A stretch of DNA of 64,000 nucleotides, taken from positions 1,798,001 through 1,862,000 of the forward strand of contig NZ_WBKI01000001.1 of the NCBI RefSeq assembly GCF_008830365.1, in the 5' to 3' direction. Source of the stretch: Serratia proteamaculans. Lineage in GTDB: Bacteria; Pseudomonadota; Gammaproteobacteria; Enterobacterales; Enterobacteriaceae. Below the pieces are notes generated by a model. That model was not told the DNA's origin. It ran no database searches and saw nothing but the letters and a program-made list of their open reading frames with translations. Below are positions 1 to 9,296 of this stretch, piece after piece (the first letter of the stretch is position 1; each line of letters opens with the position of its first letter). The translations under genes were made by a program, and so were the position numbers.

Positions 1-1
1 A

Positions 2-79
2 GATGTGGAACACGTGCTGACTTCAAGCACTGACAACCTCGGTGATATGACGCTGGTGCGTCTGCGTTACGACTTCTAA
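2..79 (+). CDS. C-terminal end of a probable outer-membrane beta-barrel protein (partial)
   Basis: Only the last 25 codons are inside the window, ending in TAA at 77-79. The visible tail ends LVRLRYDF, an alternating hydrophobic/polar strand that finishes in Phe, the usual last residue of outer-membrane beta-barrels recognised by the BAM machinery. This suggests a porin-like protein, but the family cannot be named from so short a piece. It points toward the convergent mltB. Confidence 0.45.
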   Translation, partial: DVEHVLTSSTDNLGDMTLVRLRYDF

Positions 80-92
80 TCGCTACCGATGT

Positions 93-115
93 AAAAAAGG
101 CCGCTTCCGCGGCCT
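93..115 (-). terminator. Rho-independent terminator, mltB direction
   Basis: A GC-rich hairpin at 98-115 (arms AGGCCGC and GCGGCCT) is followed on the minus strand by six T residues, so it can end mltB transcripts. Confidence 0.55.
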
Positions 116-245
116 CAGACTACGGACAAAGCCCGCTATTAGGGAGAGCGTGCCGAAGGGGTCGTAGCGGCTTGCCCGCCGGAGTGCCCCTCGGTGCGCT
201 GGCCCGGGTATCTCTGATTCAAAAACAACTTTGTCATCAAAATCA

Positions 246-265
246 GGCCGCTTCTGCGGCCTTTT
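246..265 (+). terminator. Second hairpin terminator between the porin-like gene and mltB
   Basis: The hairpin arms GGCCGC and GCGGCC around a short loop are followed by TTTT on the plus strand. It could stop read-through from the left. Its stem nearly repeats the hairpin at 98-115. Confidence 0.45.
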
Positions 266-282
266 CCATTATTTGCCCAGCA

Positions 283-1368
283 TCAGAATCCGCCACGCGC
301 CGAGCGGCCCACCGCTTCGCCCAGTTGCCACACCGCCATCGCATAATGGGTGCTGTGGTTGTAGCGGGTAATGGTGTAGAAGTTAGGTAAACCGTACCAA
401 TACTGGTAACTGGTCCCCATATCCAGGCGCAGCAGGCTGGCTTCCTGATTGTCGCCAAGCGACCCTTGCGGCGTCAGCCCGGCCTCAGACAAACTGGCAA
501 CCGAGTAGCGGGTTTTAAAGCCATTCTCCAACCCAGGAGCCTGACCGTTGGCCGGCACGGCCACAGGTTCACCCTTGGTCCAGCCGTGCGCTTTAAAGTA
601 GTTGGCGACGCTGCCGATGGCATCCACAGGATCCCACAGGTTAACGTGGCCGTCACCGTTGAAATCAACAGCATAACTCTTGAACGAGGACGGCATAAAC
701 TGGCCGTAACCCATTGCTCCGGCGAAAGAACCGCGTAACTCCAGCGGATCATCCCCTTCAGTACGCGACATCAGCAGGAAGGTTTCCAGCTCGCCGGCAA
801 AGTAATCGGCACGACGTGGGTAGTTGAAAGCCAGAGTAGACAACGCATCGATAATGCGGGTTTTACCCATCACGCGGCCCCAACGGGTTTCAACGCCGAT
901 AATGCCGACAATGATCTCTGGCGGCACGCCGTAGACCTGGTAAGCACGCTGCAGCGCTTCCTGGTACTGATTCCAGAACTGCACGCCATTTTGCACGTTA
1001 TCCGGCGTGATAAACTTATTGCGGTACCGCAGCCAGGAACCGTTCGGGCCAGACGGCGCCTGAGTGGTTGGCGTCGGAGCCTGGCGATCCATCAGCCGCA
1101 GTACAGAGTCCAGGCGTTTGGCCTGGGCCAGCACGTCATGCAGTTGCTGACGATCAAAACCGTGTTCCTGCACCATTTTATCGATAAAACGGGCGGTGTT
1201 CGGATTGTTGGCGAAATCACCGCCCAGCGGCTGGCCGGAATGCGCTGGTGTCAGCAAAAAACCGCCTTTGACGCTATTGTCCTGAGGCGTGGCTGGGGTC
1301 GACTTCGGCCCGCTGCTACAGGCAGTGAGTAAGGTAAGCAGAGGGAGAAGAACAACTAAATGACGCAT
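283..1368 (-). CDS. mltB: Membrane-bound lytic murein transglycosylase B (MltB)
   Basis: This protein cleaves the MurNAc-GlcNAc bond of peptidoglycan with formation of 1,6-anhydro-MurNAc, acting from the inner leaflet of the outer membrane. At 361 residues it has the length of E. coli MltB. It starts with a lipoprotein signal peptide whose lipobox is LTAC, with the lipidated Cys at residue 17. The catalytic Glu lies in GVETRWGR at about residue 160, followed by GYGQFMPSS and a Ca-binding-like segment DFNGDGHVNLW. The conserved NFYTITRYNHS motif is near the C-terminus. It stands alone, with terminator-like hairpins downstream. The 289 bases upstream of it show no other gene. Confidence 0.95.
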   Translation of the reverse strand: MRHLVVLLPLLTLLTACSSGPKSTPATPQDNSVKGGFLLTPAHSGQPLGGDFANNPNTARFIDKMVQEHGFDRQQLHDVLAQAKRLDSVLRLMDRQAPTPTTQAPSGPNGSWLRYRNKFITPDNVQNGVQFWNQYQEALQRAYQVYGVPPEIIVGIIGVETRWGRVMGKTRIIDALSTLAFNYPRRADYFAGELETFLLMSRTEGDDPLELRGSFAGAMGYGQFMPSSFKSYAVDFNGDGHVNLWDPVDAIGSVANYFKAHGWTKGEPVAVPANGQAPGLENGFKTRYSVASLSEAGLTPQGSLGDNQEASLLRLDMGTSYQYWYGLPNFYTITRYNHSTHYAMAVWQLGEAVGRSARGGF

Positions 1369-1657
1369 CGGATATCCATATAAGCCAGGCCAGTGATAAG
1401 TGTGGGTTATGTTAATCCATTGTCAGGTGCGAACAAACTGGATTATGTCGCCGATCACACCGCCACAAGCCAAAACTCAAGAAAACGTGACGGGCAGCAC
1501 AGAAACAACGAAAGACTTAGGGTAAGCGGCTGCACCAACGGCAACCAATACCCGCTGCCAATGAGAACAACTATCATCTCCACCCGGTACAACACTGGCT
1601 ATCTGTGGGGCAAGCGGTCACAATGCCACATCATTCCCGGCCCAAACAGGAAATACC

Positions 1658-2098
1658 ATGTCTTGCCACTATCCCGCCCACTACGCCTTTGATAACGACA
1701 GCGATGCCTGGCAGATTCACTTTCGTGATTTCCCTGAACAACAGGCCGCCTGCTATAAACGTGAAGACATAGAACTGGAAGCGCAGGAAAGCCTGCTGAT
1801 TGCCATTGCGCTGGAAATGGAAGAAGGCCGCCCGGTGCCGCCCCCTTCCCGCCCCCTGCAGGATGAACTGACGATCCACCTGCCGGTGCTGGTTAAACTC
1901 AAGCTCGAACTGCATAACATTATGCTGGCCGGAACCACCTCAAAAGCGGAACTGGCACGTAAACTGGGCTTTAACGCCGGGCAAATGGATCGCCTGCTGG
2001 ACGTTGCCTATGCCTCCAAGGTCGAAGCTCTGGAGCAGGCTCTTTACCTGTTGGGCTATGAGATACAAACTTCGGTAGCAGAAATTCGCCAACAATAA
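1658..2098 (+). CDS. HicB-family protein without a HicA partner
   Basis: The 146-residue protein has the HicB layout. An N-terminal domain of about 70 residues is rich in acidic residues and resembles a degenerate HicB RNase-H-like fold (DAWQIHFRDFPE, then a helix with ALEMEEG and a proline loop). A C-terminal helix-turn-helix of about 45 residues follows (TTSKAELARKLGFNAGQMDRLLD). HicB proteins normally neutralise the HicA mRNA interferase encoded just upstream and repress the pair. Neither the 289 bases upstream nor the sequence downstream encodes a HicA-like protein. It is therefore a solitary HicB, probably a DNA-binding regulator. This role is inferred. Confidence 0.75.
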   Translation: MSCHYPAHYAFDNDSDAWQIHFRDFPEQQAACYKREDIELEAQESLLIAIALEMEEGRPVPPPSRPLQDELTIHLPVLVKLKLELHNIMLAGTTSKAELARKLGFNAGQMDRLLDVAYASKVEALEQALYLLGYEIQTSVAEIRQQ

Positions 2099-2186
2099 AA
2101 AATATTTTTGCCGAGGGCTAAATTTCCGCCACTTTTCGCCGATGTGTTCATTACCGAATCATCAAGAGCAAAAGTGAAGGCTAAAA

Positions 2187-2282
2187 ATGGAGTGGAGTCG
2201 CCGCAATATCTGGACCGTTATTCTGCTGTCGTGCCTTGTCTTCTGGGCCATCCTGCTGACCGGTGCCAACGCCGTCGCCTGA
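2187..2282 (+). CDS. 31-residue single-pass membrane protein
   Basis: A short reading frame starts with ATG, 6 bases after a GAAGG ribosome site, and ends in TGA. The peptide has a basic start (MEWSRRN), one hydrophobic span of about 20 residues (WTVILLSCLVFWAILLTGA) and a short tail. This is the layout of E. coli small inner-membrane proteins, with some likeness to the YmiA family (basic residues, then Trp and an FW pair in the span). A hairpin terminator follows at 2319. No function can be assigned. The ribosome site, membrane span and terminator support a real gene. Confidence 0.55.
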   Translation: MEWSRRNIWTVILLSCLVFWAILLTGANAVA

Positions 2283-2318
2283 TCCCTTTTCATAACATCA
2301 CAGCAAACACAATAATAA

Positions 2319-2345
2319 AGCCCGCTTAAGCGGGCTATTCCCCTT
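2319..2345 (+). terminator. Rho-independent terminator after the small membrane gene
   Basis: A perfect stem, AGCCCGC/GCGGGCT, at 2319-2336 is followed by a T-rich run ending in CCCTTTT. Confidence 0.6.
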
Positions 2346-2415
2346 TTCCCTGATAAAAAAGCGAAATAAAAATCGTTTAAAAACAGTCTGCGCTGGTTAA
2401 AAAACCGTCAAAAAG

Positions 2416-2431
2416 TGTGATCAAAAACACA
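2416..2431. promoter_or_regulatory. Candidate CRP site upstream of ypdK
   Basis: TGTGA-N6-ACACA matches the CRP consensus TGTGA-N6-TCACA with one mismatch. It lies about 240 bases upstream of ypdK in the 371-base stretch 2283-2653. That stretch otherwise holds only a terminator and a doubtful short frame. Confidence 0.4.
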
Positions 2432-2486
2432 GTATTGTAATCTGGCTGGCATTGGGAGTACATTAACGCCGATCCTGTCGTGGTTC

Positions 2487-2657
2487 ATGTTTTACCTCAC
2501 GGACTTTGAAGCACGACAACCGGGTAATCTGTGGTCAAGGACGTTGTTCTTCCTATTGAAGGATCCGCCTCTCCACTGCCGACTACCCACAAAATACTCA
2601 GCACAACAATCGGGATCATTGGCTTGCGAGGGACTCCAGACGGGAGTTGTTCAGTGA
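2487..2657 (+). CDS. Possible 56-codon frame overlapping the ypdK start (doubtful)
   Basis: An ATG-initiated frame runs without interruption to a TGA that overlaps the GTG start of ypdK by 4 bases (GTGA), the geometry of translational coupling. The predicted peptide has no recognisable domain, a mixed composition and only a weak ribosome site. It may be chance or the remnant of a longer gene. Confidence 0.25.
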   Translation: MFYLTDFEARQPGNLWSRTLFFLLKDPPLHCRLPTKYSAQQSGSLACEGLQTGVVQ

Positions 2658-2728
2658 AATATTTTGTATTTGGCGTTTCATTCATGTTGGTTACATGGAT
2701 TGGCACCTTTATGCTGATGGTTGCATAA
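2654..2728 (+). CDS. ypdK: YpdK small membrane protein
   Basis: The 24-residue peptide begins at GTG, 7 bases after GGGAG, and consists almost entirely of one membrane span (KYFVFGVSFMLVTWIGTF, then LMVA). It aligns along its whole length with E. coli YpdK as I recall it (KYFFMGISFMVIVWAGTF, then ALMI). It sits in the syntenic place beside alaC. Its biochemical role is unknown, although it is a member of the set of short single-pass inner-membrane proteins. A terminator follows directly. Here cybB is inserted between ypdK and alaC, unlike E. coli. Confidence 0.75.
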   Translation: MKYFVFGVSFMLVTWIGTFMLMVA

Positions 2729-2761
2729 CCACGGCATGACCGGGAATATAGATACATAGAT

Positions 2762-2785
2762 AAAGGGGCGCACCAGCGCCCCTTT
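2762..2785. terminator. Bidirectional terminator between ypdK and cybB
   Basis: The stem AAAGGGGCGC/GCGCCCCTTT around a 4-base loop can serve both converging genes. Confidence 0.65.
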
Positions 2786-2803
2786 GTTGTTTCTGAATCT
2801 GGG

Positions 2804-3328
2804 CTATTTGCCCGGCATCATGCGGCGTAAGGTGTCATCCTTGCGCAGATAATGGTGGTAAAGCGCCGCCAGCGTATGTGCACCAATGATGAAATAACCG
2901 GTATTGGCCAGGGTCTCATGAGTACTTTTGATAAGCCGACGCAGCAGGGGATCCGGCGTAACGAACTGCGGCACCTGCCAACCCAGTAGCACCCACTCCT
3001 TCCCGCCGTAAGCCAGCGTCAACACCCCCAGCACCGGTAAAGCCAGGAACAGCAGATACAGCAACCAGTGGAAAATTTTGGCGCCCCATTCCTGCCATTC
3101 TTCAAGCGGCGGTGTGGTGGCCGGCGTGCCATGTCGCCGACGTAACCCCAGCCGGATGAACATCAGCAAAAAGACCGCAAGGCCAAAATTAAAGTGCAGA
3201 TTTTTTACCAGCGATGCCAGGTCATCCGGCACCGAATCCTTTAACAGCATCGCCGCATAGGTGAGGATCACCATCAGTAGCGTCAGCCAGTGCAACACAA
3301 TTTGTGATTTTGCATAGCGGTTACCCAT
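2804..3328 (-). CDS. cybB: Cytochrome b561 (CybB)
   Basis: The 174-residue diheme, four-helix inner-membrane cytochrome b is close in length to E. coli CybB (176). The family oxidises quinol or superoxide and passes electrons within the membrane. Conserved heme-ligand histidines are visible in QIVLHWLTL near residue 13, in KNLHFNFG near residue 45 and in AHTLAALYHHYL near residue 155. Four hydrophobic spans fit the fold. It is transcribed toward ypdK and separated from alaC by a terminator, so it is probably a single-gene unit. Confidence 0.9.
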   Translation of the reverse strand: MGNRYAKSQIVLHWLTLLMVILTYAAMLLKDSVPDDLASLVKNLHFNFGLAVFLLMFIRLGLRRRHGTPATTPPLEEWQEWGAKIFHWLLYLLFLALPVLGVLTLAYGGKEWVLLGWQVPQFVTPDPLLRRLIKSTHETLANTGYFIIGAHTLAALYHHYLRKDDTLRRMMPGK

Positions 3329-3403
3329 ACACTCATCCTGATAAATAAAGAAAATCTTATTGGATCATAGTGGGTAAATGATGAAGAAAACCTTAGCGGC
3401 GAG

Positions 3404-3432
3404 AAAAAAGGCCGGTGCGAATGCGCCGGCCT
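3404..3432 (-). terminator. Terminator of alaC
   Basis: A hairpin with arms AGGCCGG and CCGGCCT is followed on the minus strand by six T residues, 8 bases after the alaC stop. Confidence 0.65.
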
Positions 3433-3439
3433 GAAGCAA

Positions 3440-4660
3440 TTATTTGGTGGTGCTCGGTTTGATCAACCCATCCGCCCGGAACATGGCTTTGATACCGCGT
3501 ACCGCCTGACGGATGCGATCCTGATTTTCTATCAGCGCGAAACGCACATGGGTGTCACCGTAGTCACCAAAGCCGATACCTGGCGATACGCAAACCTTGG
3601 CCTCTGCCAACAGGCGTTTGGCAAACTCCAGTGAACCGAGATGCGCATAAGGCTCGGGAATTTTGGCCCAGACGTACATCGCAGCCTTCGGGTTTTCCAC
3701 CATCCAGCCCGCTTCATGCAGCCCTTTCACCAGCACATTGCGGCGCTGACGGTACTGTTCCGCGATATCCCGCACGCACTGCTGATCGCCTTCCAGCGCA
3801 GCTATGGCGGCAACCTGCAGTGGCGTAAAGGTACCGTAGTCGTGGTAACTCTTGATGCGCGCCAGCGCGTTGACCAACTCCGGGTTACCGACCATAAAGC
3901 CGATACGCCAGCCCGCCATATTGTAACTTTTCGACAGGGTGAAAAATTCCACCGCGATATCTTTGGCGCCAGGCACCTGCATAATCGAGGGTGCTTTCCA
4001 GCCGTCATATACAATGTCGGCATAGGCCAGATCGTGGACCACCAGCACGTCGTATTGCTTGGCCAGCGCGACCACGCGTTCAAAAAAGTCCAGTTCCACA
4101 CACTGGGCGGTCGGGTTCGACGGGAAGCCGAGGATCATCATTTTCGGACGAGGAATGGTTTCACGAATAGCGCGCTCCAGCTCACCAAAGAAATCCACAC
4201 CCTCCACCAACGGCACCGAACGCACCTGGGCACCGGCAATCACCGCACCGTAAATGTGAATAGGGTAGCTCGGGTTCGGCACCAGTACGGTGTCACCATG
4301 GTCTAACGTCGCCAGCATCAGGTGTGCCAGCCCTTCTTTTGAACCTATGGTGACAATGGCTTCGCTTTCGGGATCGATCTCCACCTGGTAGCGGTCGGCG
4401 TACCAGCGTGAAATAGCACGACGTAAACGCGGAATACCCCGCGAAGTGGAATAACCGTGGGTGTCGTCACGCTGGGCAACGGTGCAGAGTTTTTCCACGA
4501 TGTGCGGCGGCGTTGGCCCGTCGGGGTTACCCATGCTGAAATCGATAATATCCTCGCCACGACGGCGTGCAGCCATCTTCAGTTCGGCGGTGATGTTGAA
4601 TACATAAGGGGGAAGACGTTCAATACGCGTGAAACGGCGTTGCGGACTATTATCAGCCAT
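3440..4660 (-). CDS. alaC: Glutamate-pyruvate aminotransferase AlaC
   Basis: This PLP-dependent class I aminotransferase makes alanine from pyruvate and glutamate in the cytoplasm. At 406 residues it is near E. coli AlaC (412). The PLP-binding lysine is in [16 protein letters not shown]. The phosphate-binding and cofactor residues appear in GFPSNPTAQ and [10 protein letters not shown], and the C-terminal Arg that grips the substrate carboxylate is in [10 protein letters not shown]. As in E. coli it lies next to ypdA, here with a GNAT gene and ybiU in between. Its closeness to the pyruvate-sensing YpdAB pair fits its use of pyruvate. A good ribosome site (GAGG) precedes the ATG. Confidence 0.93.
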   Translation of the reverse strand: MADNSPQRRFTRIERLPPYVFNITAELKMAARRRGEDIIDFSMGNPDGPTPPHIVEKLCTVAQRDDTHGYSTSRGIPRLRRAISRWYADRYQVEIDPESEAIVTIGSKEGLAHLMLATLDHGDTVLVPNPSYPIHIYGAVIAGAQVRSVPLVEGVDFFGELERAIRETIPRPKMMILGFPSNPTAQCVELDFFERVVALAKQYDVLVVHDLAYADIVYDGWKAPSIMQVPGAKDIAVEFFTLSKSYNMAGWRIGFMVGNPELVNALARIKSYHDYGTFTPLQVAAIAALEGDQQCVRDIAEQYRQRRNVLVKGLHEAGWMVENPKAAMYVWAKIPEPYAHLGSLEFAKRLLAEAKVCVSPGIGFGDYGDTHVRFALIENQDRIRQAVRGIKAMFRADGLIKPSTTK

Positions 4661-4781
4661 AGATACCTCGAAGAGACGTTAGCGCCCGGACCATCCGAGC
4701 GACGCTGGCCAACCTAAAGATTGACCGGATATTGAACATATCCCAGCTTCGGCAGGGTTGTCGATACCCGGCACAACTTTT

Positions 4782-5321
4782 TTATTTTCCGGCCTTAAAC
4801 TCCCTGGCCAGCAGCCCGAAGTGCCAGTCATCACGCCACTGCCCCGCCAGCCGGTAATTATCGCGCAGCGTACCTTCCAGCAGAAAGCCACAGGACTCCA
4901 GCAACCGGCGCGAGGCAATATTGCCGGCGGTCACCGTCGCGGTCAGCTTATGGAAACCGCAGCCATTAAAACCAAAGTCCAGCACCGCACGCAGTGATTC
5001 CTTGCCATAGCCCTTACCTTGCGCGGACGGCAGCAAGGCGTATCCCACTTCCGCCTGTTGATTAGGCAGCCACATCGGACGAAAACCGGTCATGCCAGCC
5101 ACTTCTCCGCTCTCTTTCTCTCGCAACACCAAGCACAGCCATTGATCCAAATGCTTGTCCCAGGTTGGTAAACGGGCCTCGAAACGACTGAGGATGCCCT
5201 CATCGCTGTACGGGTCGGAGATGTAGCGGATCACATCAGGATCCTTATACAGGCGTAAAAACAGCGGCCAGTCATCGGCAGTCAACGACTCCAGGGTCAA
5301 ACGCTCAGTTACCAACTTCAT
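4782..5321 (-). CDS. GNAT-family N-acetyltransferase (RimJ/RimL-like)
   Basis: The 179-residue protein has a single GNAT domain: beta-alpha start TERLTLESLTADDW, the acetyl-CoA pyrophosphate loop in QGKGYGKESL at about residue 107, and a C-terminal segment NIASRRLLESCGFLLEGTLRD. These segments typify the RimJ/RimL type, which acetylates protein N-termini or small amines. The substrate cannot be read from the sequence. It lies upstream of alaC on the same strand with a 121-base gap, so co-transcription is possible but not shown. An AT-rich stretch of about 190 bases separates it from divergent ybiU. Confidence 0.85.
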   Translation of the reverse strand: MKLVTERLTLESLTADDWPLFLRLYKDPDVIRYISDPYSDEGILSRFEARLPTWDKHLDQWLCLVLREKESGEVAGMTGFRPMWLPNQQAEVGYALLPSAQGKGYGKESLRAVLDFGFNGCGFHKLTATVTAGNIASRRLLESCGFLLEGTLRDNYRLAGQWRDDWHFGLLAREFKAGK

Positions 5322-5509
5322 TGCTTCTGTCTCCTAAAAACAAAAATCTCCGAAAAACGAAAATGAGGAAGTTACGAATGAAAGATATCCCTTTATTTTC
5401 CCCTATTAAATCCAGATAATCATTAACGTCAAAACAACAAAACCATAACGCCTTACCCGGTCCCCTACAACCGTCCGTCGTTGCCCATCCGCAACACGAG
5501 GAGAACACC

Positions 5510-6754
5510 ATGGCTTCCTTACAGATTGACGATATTCCAGGCGCAATTAAAACTGTCAAACAACAACTGCGCCAGGCATTACCGAATTACCGTGAGACCT
5601 TCCTGGCACTGGAAGACAATATCCGTCAGCAGGTCGAACAAATCCGCCAGGAGCTGGCCGCCGGTCAAAACCCGGTGCCGCAAATCGATGCCGAAGATAT
5701 CCTGCAACAGCGCGTCAGCGAGCAGCAAAAAGCGCTGATCAAACAGCGTGGCGCCTGCGCCATTCGCGGCGTGTTCCCCCGCGACAAAGCCACGGCCTGG
5801 AACCGGGAAATCGGCGACTACCTCGAGCGCAACAACTTCGTCGAACGCCTGAAAGGGGCCGCCGAAGACAATTACTTCGGCAAACTGGCCGCCAGCAAGC
5901 CACAAATCTACGGCATTTACTGGTCAAAACCGCAGGTGGAAGCCCGCCAGGACGCCCGTATGCACGCGGTACAGGTATTCCTTAACAGCCTGTGGAAAAC
6001 CGAAAGCAACGGAAAACAGCATTTTGACCCAACGCGCGTCGCCACCTACGCCGATCGGACCCGTCGCCGTCCGCCGAATTCCTCTTCGCTGGGCCTGTCG
6101 CCACACGTAGACAGCGGCACCATTGAGCGCTGGCTGGATGAGAACTTCCGTTACGTCTATCGCCACGTGTTCTCCGGCAACTGGCAGGATTATGATCCGT
6201 TCGCCGCCGACGGCCGCACCGAAGTGCGTGAAATCGCTTCACCGGCGGTGTGCTCGATGTTCCGCACCTTCCAGGGGTGGACGGCGCTGACGCCGCAGCG
6301 CACCAATGCCGGCACGCTGAATCTGGTCCCCATTGCCAACGCCATGGCCTACGTGCTGTTGCGTGCGCTGCAGGATGACGTCGCCGACGATGATCTGTGC
6401 GATGCCGCCCCGGGCCGTGCGCTGTCGATCTCCGAAAAATGGCATCCCCTTTTAATCAGTGGGATTTCCCCTATTCCCGATTTAGAGCCAGGCGACACGG
6501 TTTTCTGGCACTGCGACGTGATCCACGCGGTGGAAAACGAGCATAACGGCGAGTTCGACAGCAACGTAATGTATATCGCTGCCGCGCCGGGCTGCGAGAA
6601 AAACGATGCCTATCTGCAGCGCCAACTACCCAGCTTTATTGCCGGTAAAACCCCGCCGGATTTCGCTCCCGACGATTTCGAAGTGGATTTCATCGGCCGA
6701 GCCACACTTGAATTGCTGACACCGCTCGGCAAGGAACAGCTGGGCATCAAATAG
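5510..6754 (+). CDS. ybiU: YbiU family protein (DUF1479), probable Fe(II)/2-oxoglutarate oxygenase fold
   Basis: The 414-residue protein resembles E. coli YbiU (421 residues). DUF1479 proteins have the double-stranded beta-helix fold of 2-oxoglutarate/Fe(II) oxygenases. A likely metal triad is visible: His and Asp in [12 protein letters not shown] at about residue 200, and His in [12 protein letters not shown] at about residue 345, with downstream basic residues for the co-substrate. The substrate is unknown. The ATG at 5510 follows a strong GAGGAGA site. It ends 92 bases before ypdA on the same strand. No terminator is obvious in that gap. Confidence 0.85.
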   Translation: MASLQIDDIPGAIKTVKQQLRQALPNYRETFLALEDNIRQQVEQIRQELAAGQNPVPQIDAEDILQQRVSEQQKALIKQRGACAIRGVFPRDKATAWNREIGDYLERNNFVERLKGAAEDNYFGKLAASKPQIYGIYWSKPQVEARQDARMHAVQVFLNSLWKTESNGKQHFDPTRVATYADRTRRRPPNSSSLGLSPHVDSGTIERWLDENFRYVYRHVFSGNWQDYDPFAADGRTEVREIASPAVCSMFRTFQGWTALTPQRTNAGTLNLVPIANAMAYVLLRALQDDVADDDLCDAAPGRALSISEKWHPLLISGISPIPDLEPGDTVFWHCDVIHAVENEHNGEFDSNVMYIAAAPGCEKNDAYLQRQLPSFIAGKTPPDFAPDDFEVDFIGRATLELLTPLGKEQLGIK

Positions 6755-6845
6755 CGCAAGTTCCCCGTGGCGCGCCGCCCGGCCGCACGGGGACAATTCG
6801 CTGTGATATACTCCCCGCATCTTTCCGCCGCAGCGAGAGCCCGTC

Positions 6846-8555
6846 GTGCACCCTTTTTTTGAAATGCTGTTAGCGGTATTTGATCGCGCCGCGTTGATGT
6901 TGATCTGCCTGTTTTTCCTCACCCGCACCCGGTTGTTCCGCCAGTTGCTGCAAAAAGAAGACCATACGCCGCTGGAACTGGGCATGGTCACCGCCATCTT
7001 CTCGCTGTTTGCGCTGTTCAGCACCTATTCCGGCGTTAACGTTGAAGGTTCGCTGGTCAACGTACGGGTGATCGCCATCATGGCCGGCGGTATCCTGTTC
7101 GGCCCCTGGGTGGGGATCATTACCGGCATCATCGCCGGGGTGCACCGGTATCTGATCGATATTGATGGCATTACCTCGGTTCCCTGCCTGATCACCAGCA
7201 TCATTGCCGGTATCAGCGCCGGATATATCAACCTGAAGGTGAAAAAAGAGCAGCGCTGGCGCGCCGGGATCATCGGCGGCATGCTGTGCGAATGCCTGAC
7301 CATGCTGTTGATTGTGCTGTGGGCCAAGCCGACCGAACTGGGGCTGGATATCGTCTCCAAAATCGCGCTACCGATGATCCTCGGTACGGTGTGCATTGGT
7401 CTGATTGTGCTACTGGTGCAGAGCGTGGAAGATGAAAAAGAAGTGATCGCCGCCCGGCAGGCCAAACTGGCGCTGGATATTGCCCGCAAAACGCTGCCGT
7501 ATTTCCGCAATATCAACAGTGAATCGCTGGCCACCATCTGTGACATTATTCGCCAGGACATTCAGGCCGATGCGGTGGCTATCACCGATACCCATCAGGT
7601 ACTGGCCTATGTCGGCGTGGGTGAAGAGGCTTACCCGATCGGCCGTGAAGGGCTGAGCCGGGTGACCCGTGAAAGTATCCGGCACGGCAAGATCATCATC
7701 AAAAATAATCTGGAAAACCCGGCCACGCCGCAGATCCACTCGCAATTGGTGATCCCGCTGTGGGAAAAAGGCGAAGTGACCGGCGCGCTGAAAATTTACT
7801 ACTGCCATGCACACCAGATCACCAATACGCTGAAGGTGATGGCAGTGGGCCTGTCGCAAATTATCTCCACCCAAATGGAGGTGTCGCGCATTGAACATCT
7901 GCGGCAGATGGCAGACAAAGCGGAAATGCGCGCTCTGCAGAGCAAGATCAACCCGCACTTCCTGTTCAACGCGCTGAACGCCATTTCGTCCTCGATCCGC
8001 ATCAATCCGGACACCGCGCGCCAACTGATTATCAACCTGTCCCGCTACCTGCGCTATAACCTGGAGTTGAACGACGAGTTGATCGACATCCGCAAGGAAT
8101 TGCACCAAATTCAGGATTATATCGCCATCGAACAGGCGCGCTTCGGTGCCAAGCTGACGGTGATTTATGACATCGATGACGATATCTCGGTGCGCATCCC
8201 CAGCCTGCTGATCCAGCCGCTGGTGGAGAACGCCATCGTGCACGGCATTCAACCCTGCAAAGGCAAGGGAGTGGTGGTGATTGCGGTGAAAGATCAGGGT
8301 GACCGGGTCAGGATTTCGGTCAAAGATACCGGCCACGGTATTGACCCGCAGGTCATCGAACGGGTAGCGCGCAATGAGATGCCTGGGCACAATATCGGCC
8401 TGCTGAATGTGCATCACCGGGTGTCCCTGCTGTACGGCGAAGGGTTGCGCATTCGTCGTCTGGAACCAGGCACCGAAATTGCCTTTTATATCAGTAAAAA
8501 TGGCGGCAAACTGCCGGTAGAGAACAGCGCACTGCCGGCCGGGGAACCCTCATGA
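6846..8555 (+). CDS. ypdA: Pyruvate-responsive sensor histidine kinase YpdA
   Basis: This LytS-type sensor of the YpdA/YpdB system responds to extracellular pyruvate in E. coli. It is 569 residues long (E. coli 565). The first 200 residues carry about six membrane spans with the LytS/YehU receptor pattern ([17 protein letters not shown]). A GAF domain follows, then a HisKA-type motif [11 protein letters not shown] with the phospho-accepting His at residue 371. An ATPase domain with an N-box ([10 protein letters not shown]) and a G-box (DTGHGIDP) completes the protein. The start is GTG at 6846, supported by homology of the first residues. It overlaps ypdB by 4 bases, so translation is probably coupled. 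Confidence 0.95.
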   Translation: MHPFFEMLLAVFDRAALMLICLFFLTRTRLFRQLLQKEDHTPLELGMVTAIFSLFALFSTYSGVNVEGSLVNVRVIAIMAGGILFGPWVGIITGIIAGVHRYLIDIDGITSVPCLITSIIAGISAGYINLKVKKEQRWRAGIIGGMLCECLTMLLIVLWAKPTELGLDIVSKIALPMILGTVCIGLIVLLVQSVEDEKEVIAARQAKLALDIARKTLPYFRNINSESLATICDIIRQDIQADAVAITDTHQVLAYVGVGEEAYPIGREGLSRVTRESIRHGKIIIKNNLENPATPQIHSQLVIPLWEKGEVTGALKIYYCHAHQITNTLKVMAVGLSQIISTQMEVSRIEHLRQMADKAEMRALQSKINPHFLFNALNAISSSIRINPDTARQLIINLSRYLRYNLELNDELIDIRKELHQIQDYIAIEQARFGAKLTVIYDIDDDISVRIPSLLIQPLVENAIVHGIQPCKGKGVVVIAVKDQGDRVRISVKDTGHGIDPQVIERVARNEMPGHNIGLLNVHHRVSLLYGEGLRIRRLEPGTEIAFYISKNGGKLPVENSALPAGEPS

Positions 8556-9286
8556 AAGCCATCATCGTTGAAGACGAGTTCCTCGCTCAGGAAGAACTCA
8601 GCTATCTGATCAAAAAACACAGCAATATCGTTATCGAAGCCACCTTCGAAGACGGGTTGGACGTGCTGAAATACCTGCAGAACCATCAGGTCGATGCCAT
8701 TTTCCTCGACATCAATATCCCGTCGCTGGATGGGGTATTACTGGCGCAGAACATCAGCAAATTCGCCCATCGCCCTTCTATTGTGTTCATCACCGCCTAT
8801 AAAGAGCATGCGGTGGAAGCCTTCGAAATCGAGGCCTTTGACTACATCCTCAAGCCTTATCACGAGGCGCGTATCGTCACCATGCTGCAAAAGCTGGAGG
8901 CGCTGCATAACCGCCCCGCCAGCCTGCCGGAACAGGCCAGCGCGCCGAACCGCAGCAGCCATAGCATTAACCTGATCAAAGACGAACGGATTATCGTTAC
9001 CGACATCAACGACATTTACTATGCCGCCGCCGATGAGAAAGTGACACGGGTGTATACCCGACGCGAAGAGTTTGTGATGCCGATGAACCTGACCGAGTTT
9101 TACGGTCGTCTGCCTGAAGAACATTTCTTCCGCTGTCACCGCTCCTACTGCGTCAATCTGTCAAAAATTCGCGAGATCGTACCCTGGTTCAACAACACCT
9201 ATATTCTGCGGCTGAGCGATCTGGATTTTGAAGTGCCGGTCAGCCGCAGCAAGGTGAAAGAGTTTCGCAAACTGATGCGTTTATAA
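8552..9286 (+). CDS. ypdB: LytTR response regulator YpdB
   Basis: This cytoplasmic response regulator is phosphorylated by YpdA. It has 244 residues: a receiver domain (1-120) with acidic residues EDE at 7-9, the phospho-accepting Asp53 in [11 protein letters not shown] and Lys in LKPYHEAR. A LytTR DNA-binding domain (about 140-244) carries the typical [15 protein letters not shown] segment. In E. coli YpdB binds direct repeats upstream of yhjX and activates it. Here yhjX lies just downstream with matching repeats at 9841-9892. It ends 10 bases from the convergent DUF2502 gene. Confidence 0.95.
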   Translation: MKAIIVEDEFLAQEELSYLIKKHSNIVIEATFEDGLDVLKYLQNHQVDAIFLDINIPSLDGVLLAQNISKFAHRPSIVFITAYKEHAVEAFEIEAFDYILKPYHEARIVTMLQKLEALHNRPASLPEQASAPNRSSHSINLIKDERIIVTDINDIYYAAADEKVTRVYTRREEFVMPMNLTEFYGRLPEEHFFRCHRSYCVNLSKIREIVPWFNNTYILRLSDLDFEVPVSRSKVKEFRKLMRL

Positions 9287-9296
9287 TCGCCAGCAG

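Noticed and set aside
1369-1657. A hicA toxin gene upstream of the HicB-type protein
   Set aside because: The only frame there gives a low-complexity peptide with none of the HicA features (small basic double-stranded RNA-binding-like fold with a catalytic His), so it is treated as noncoding.
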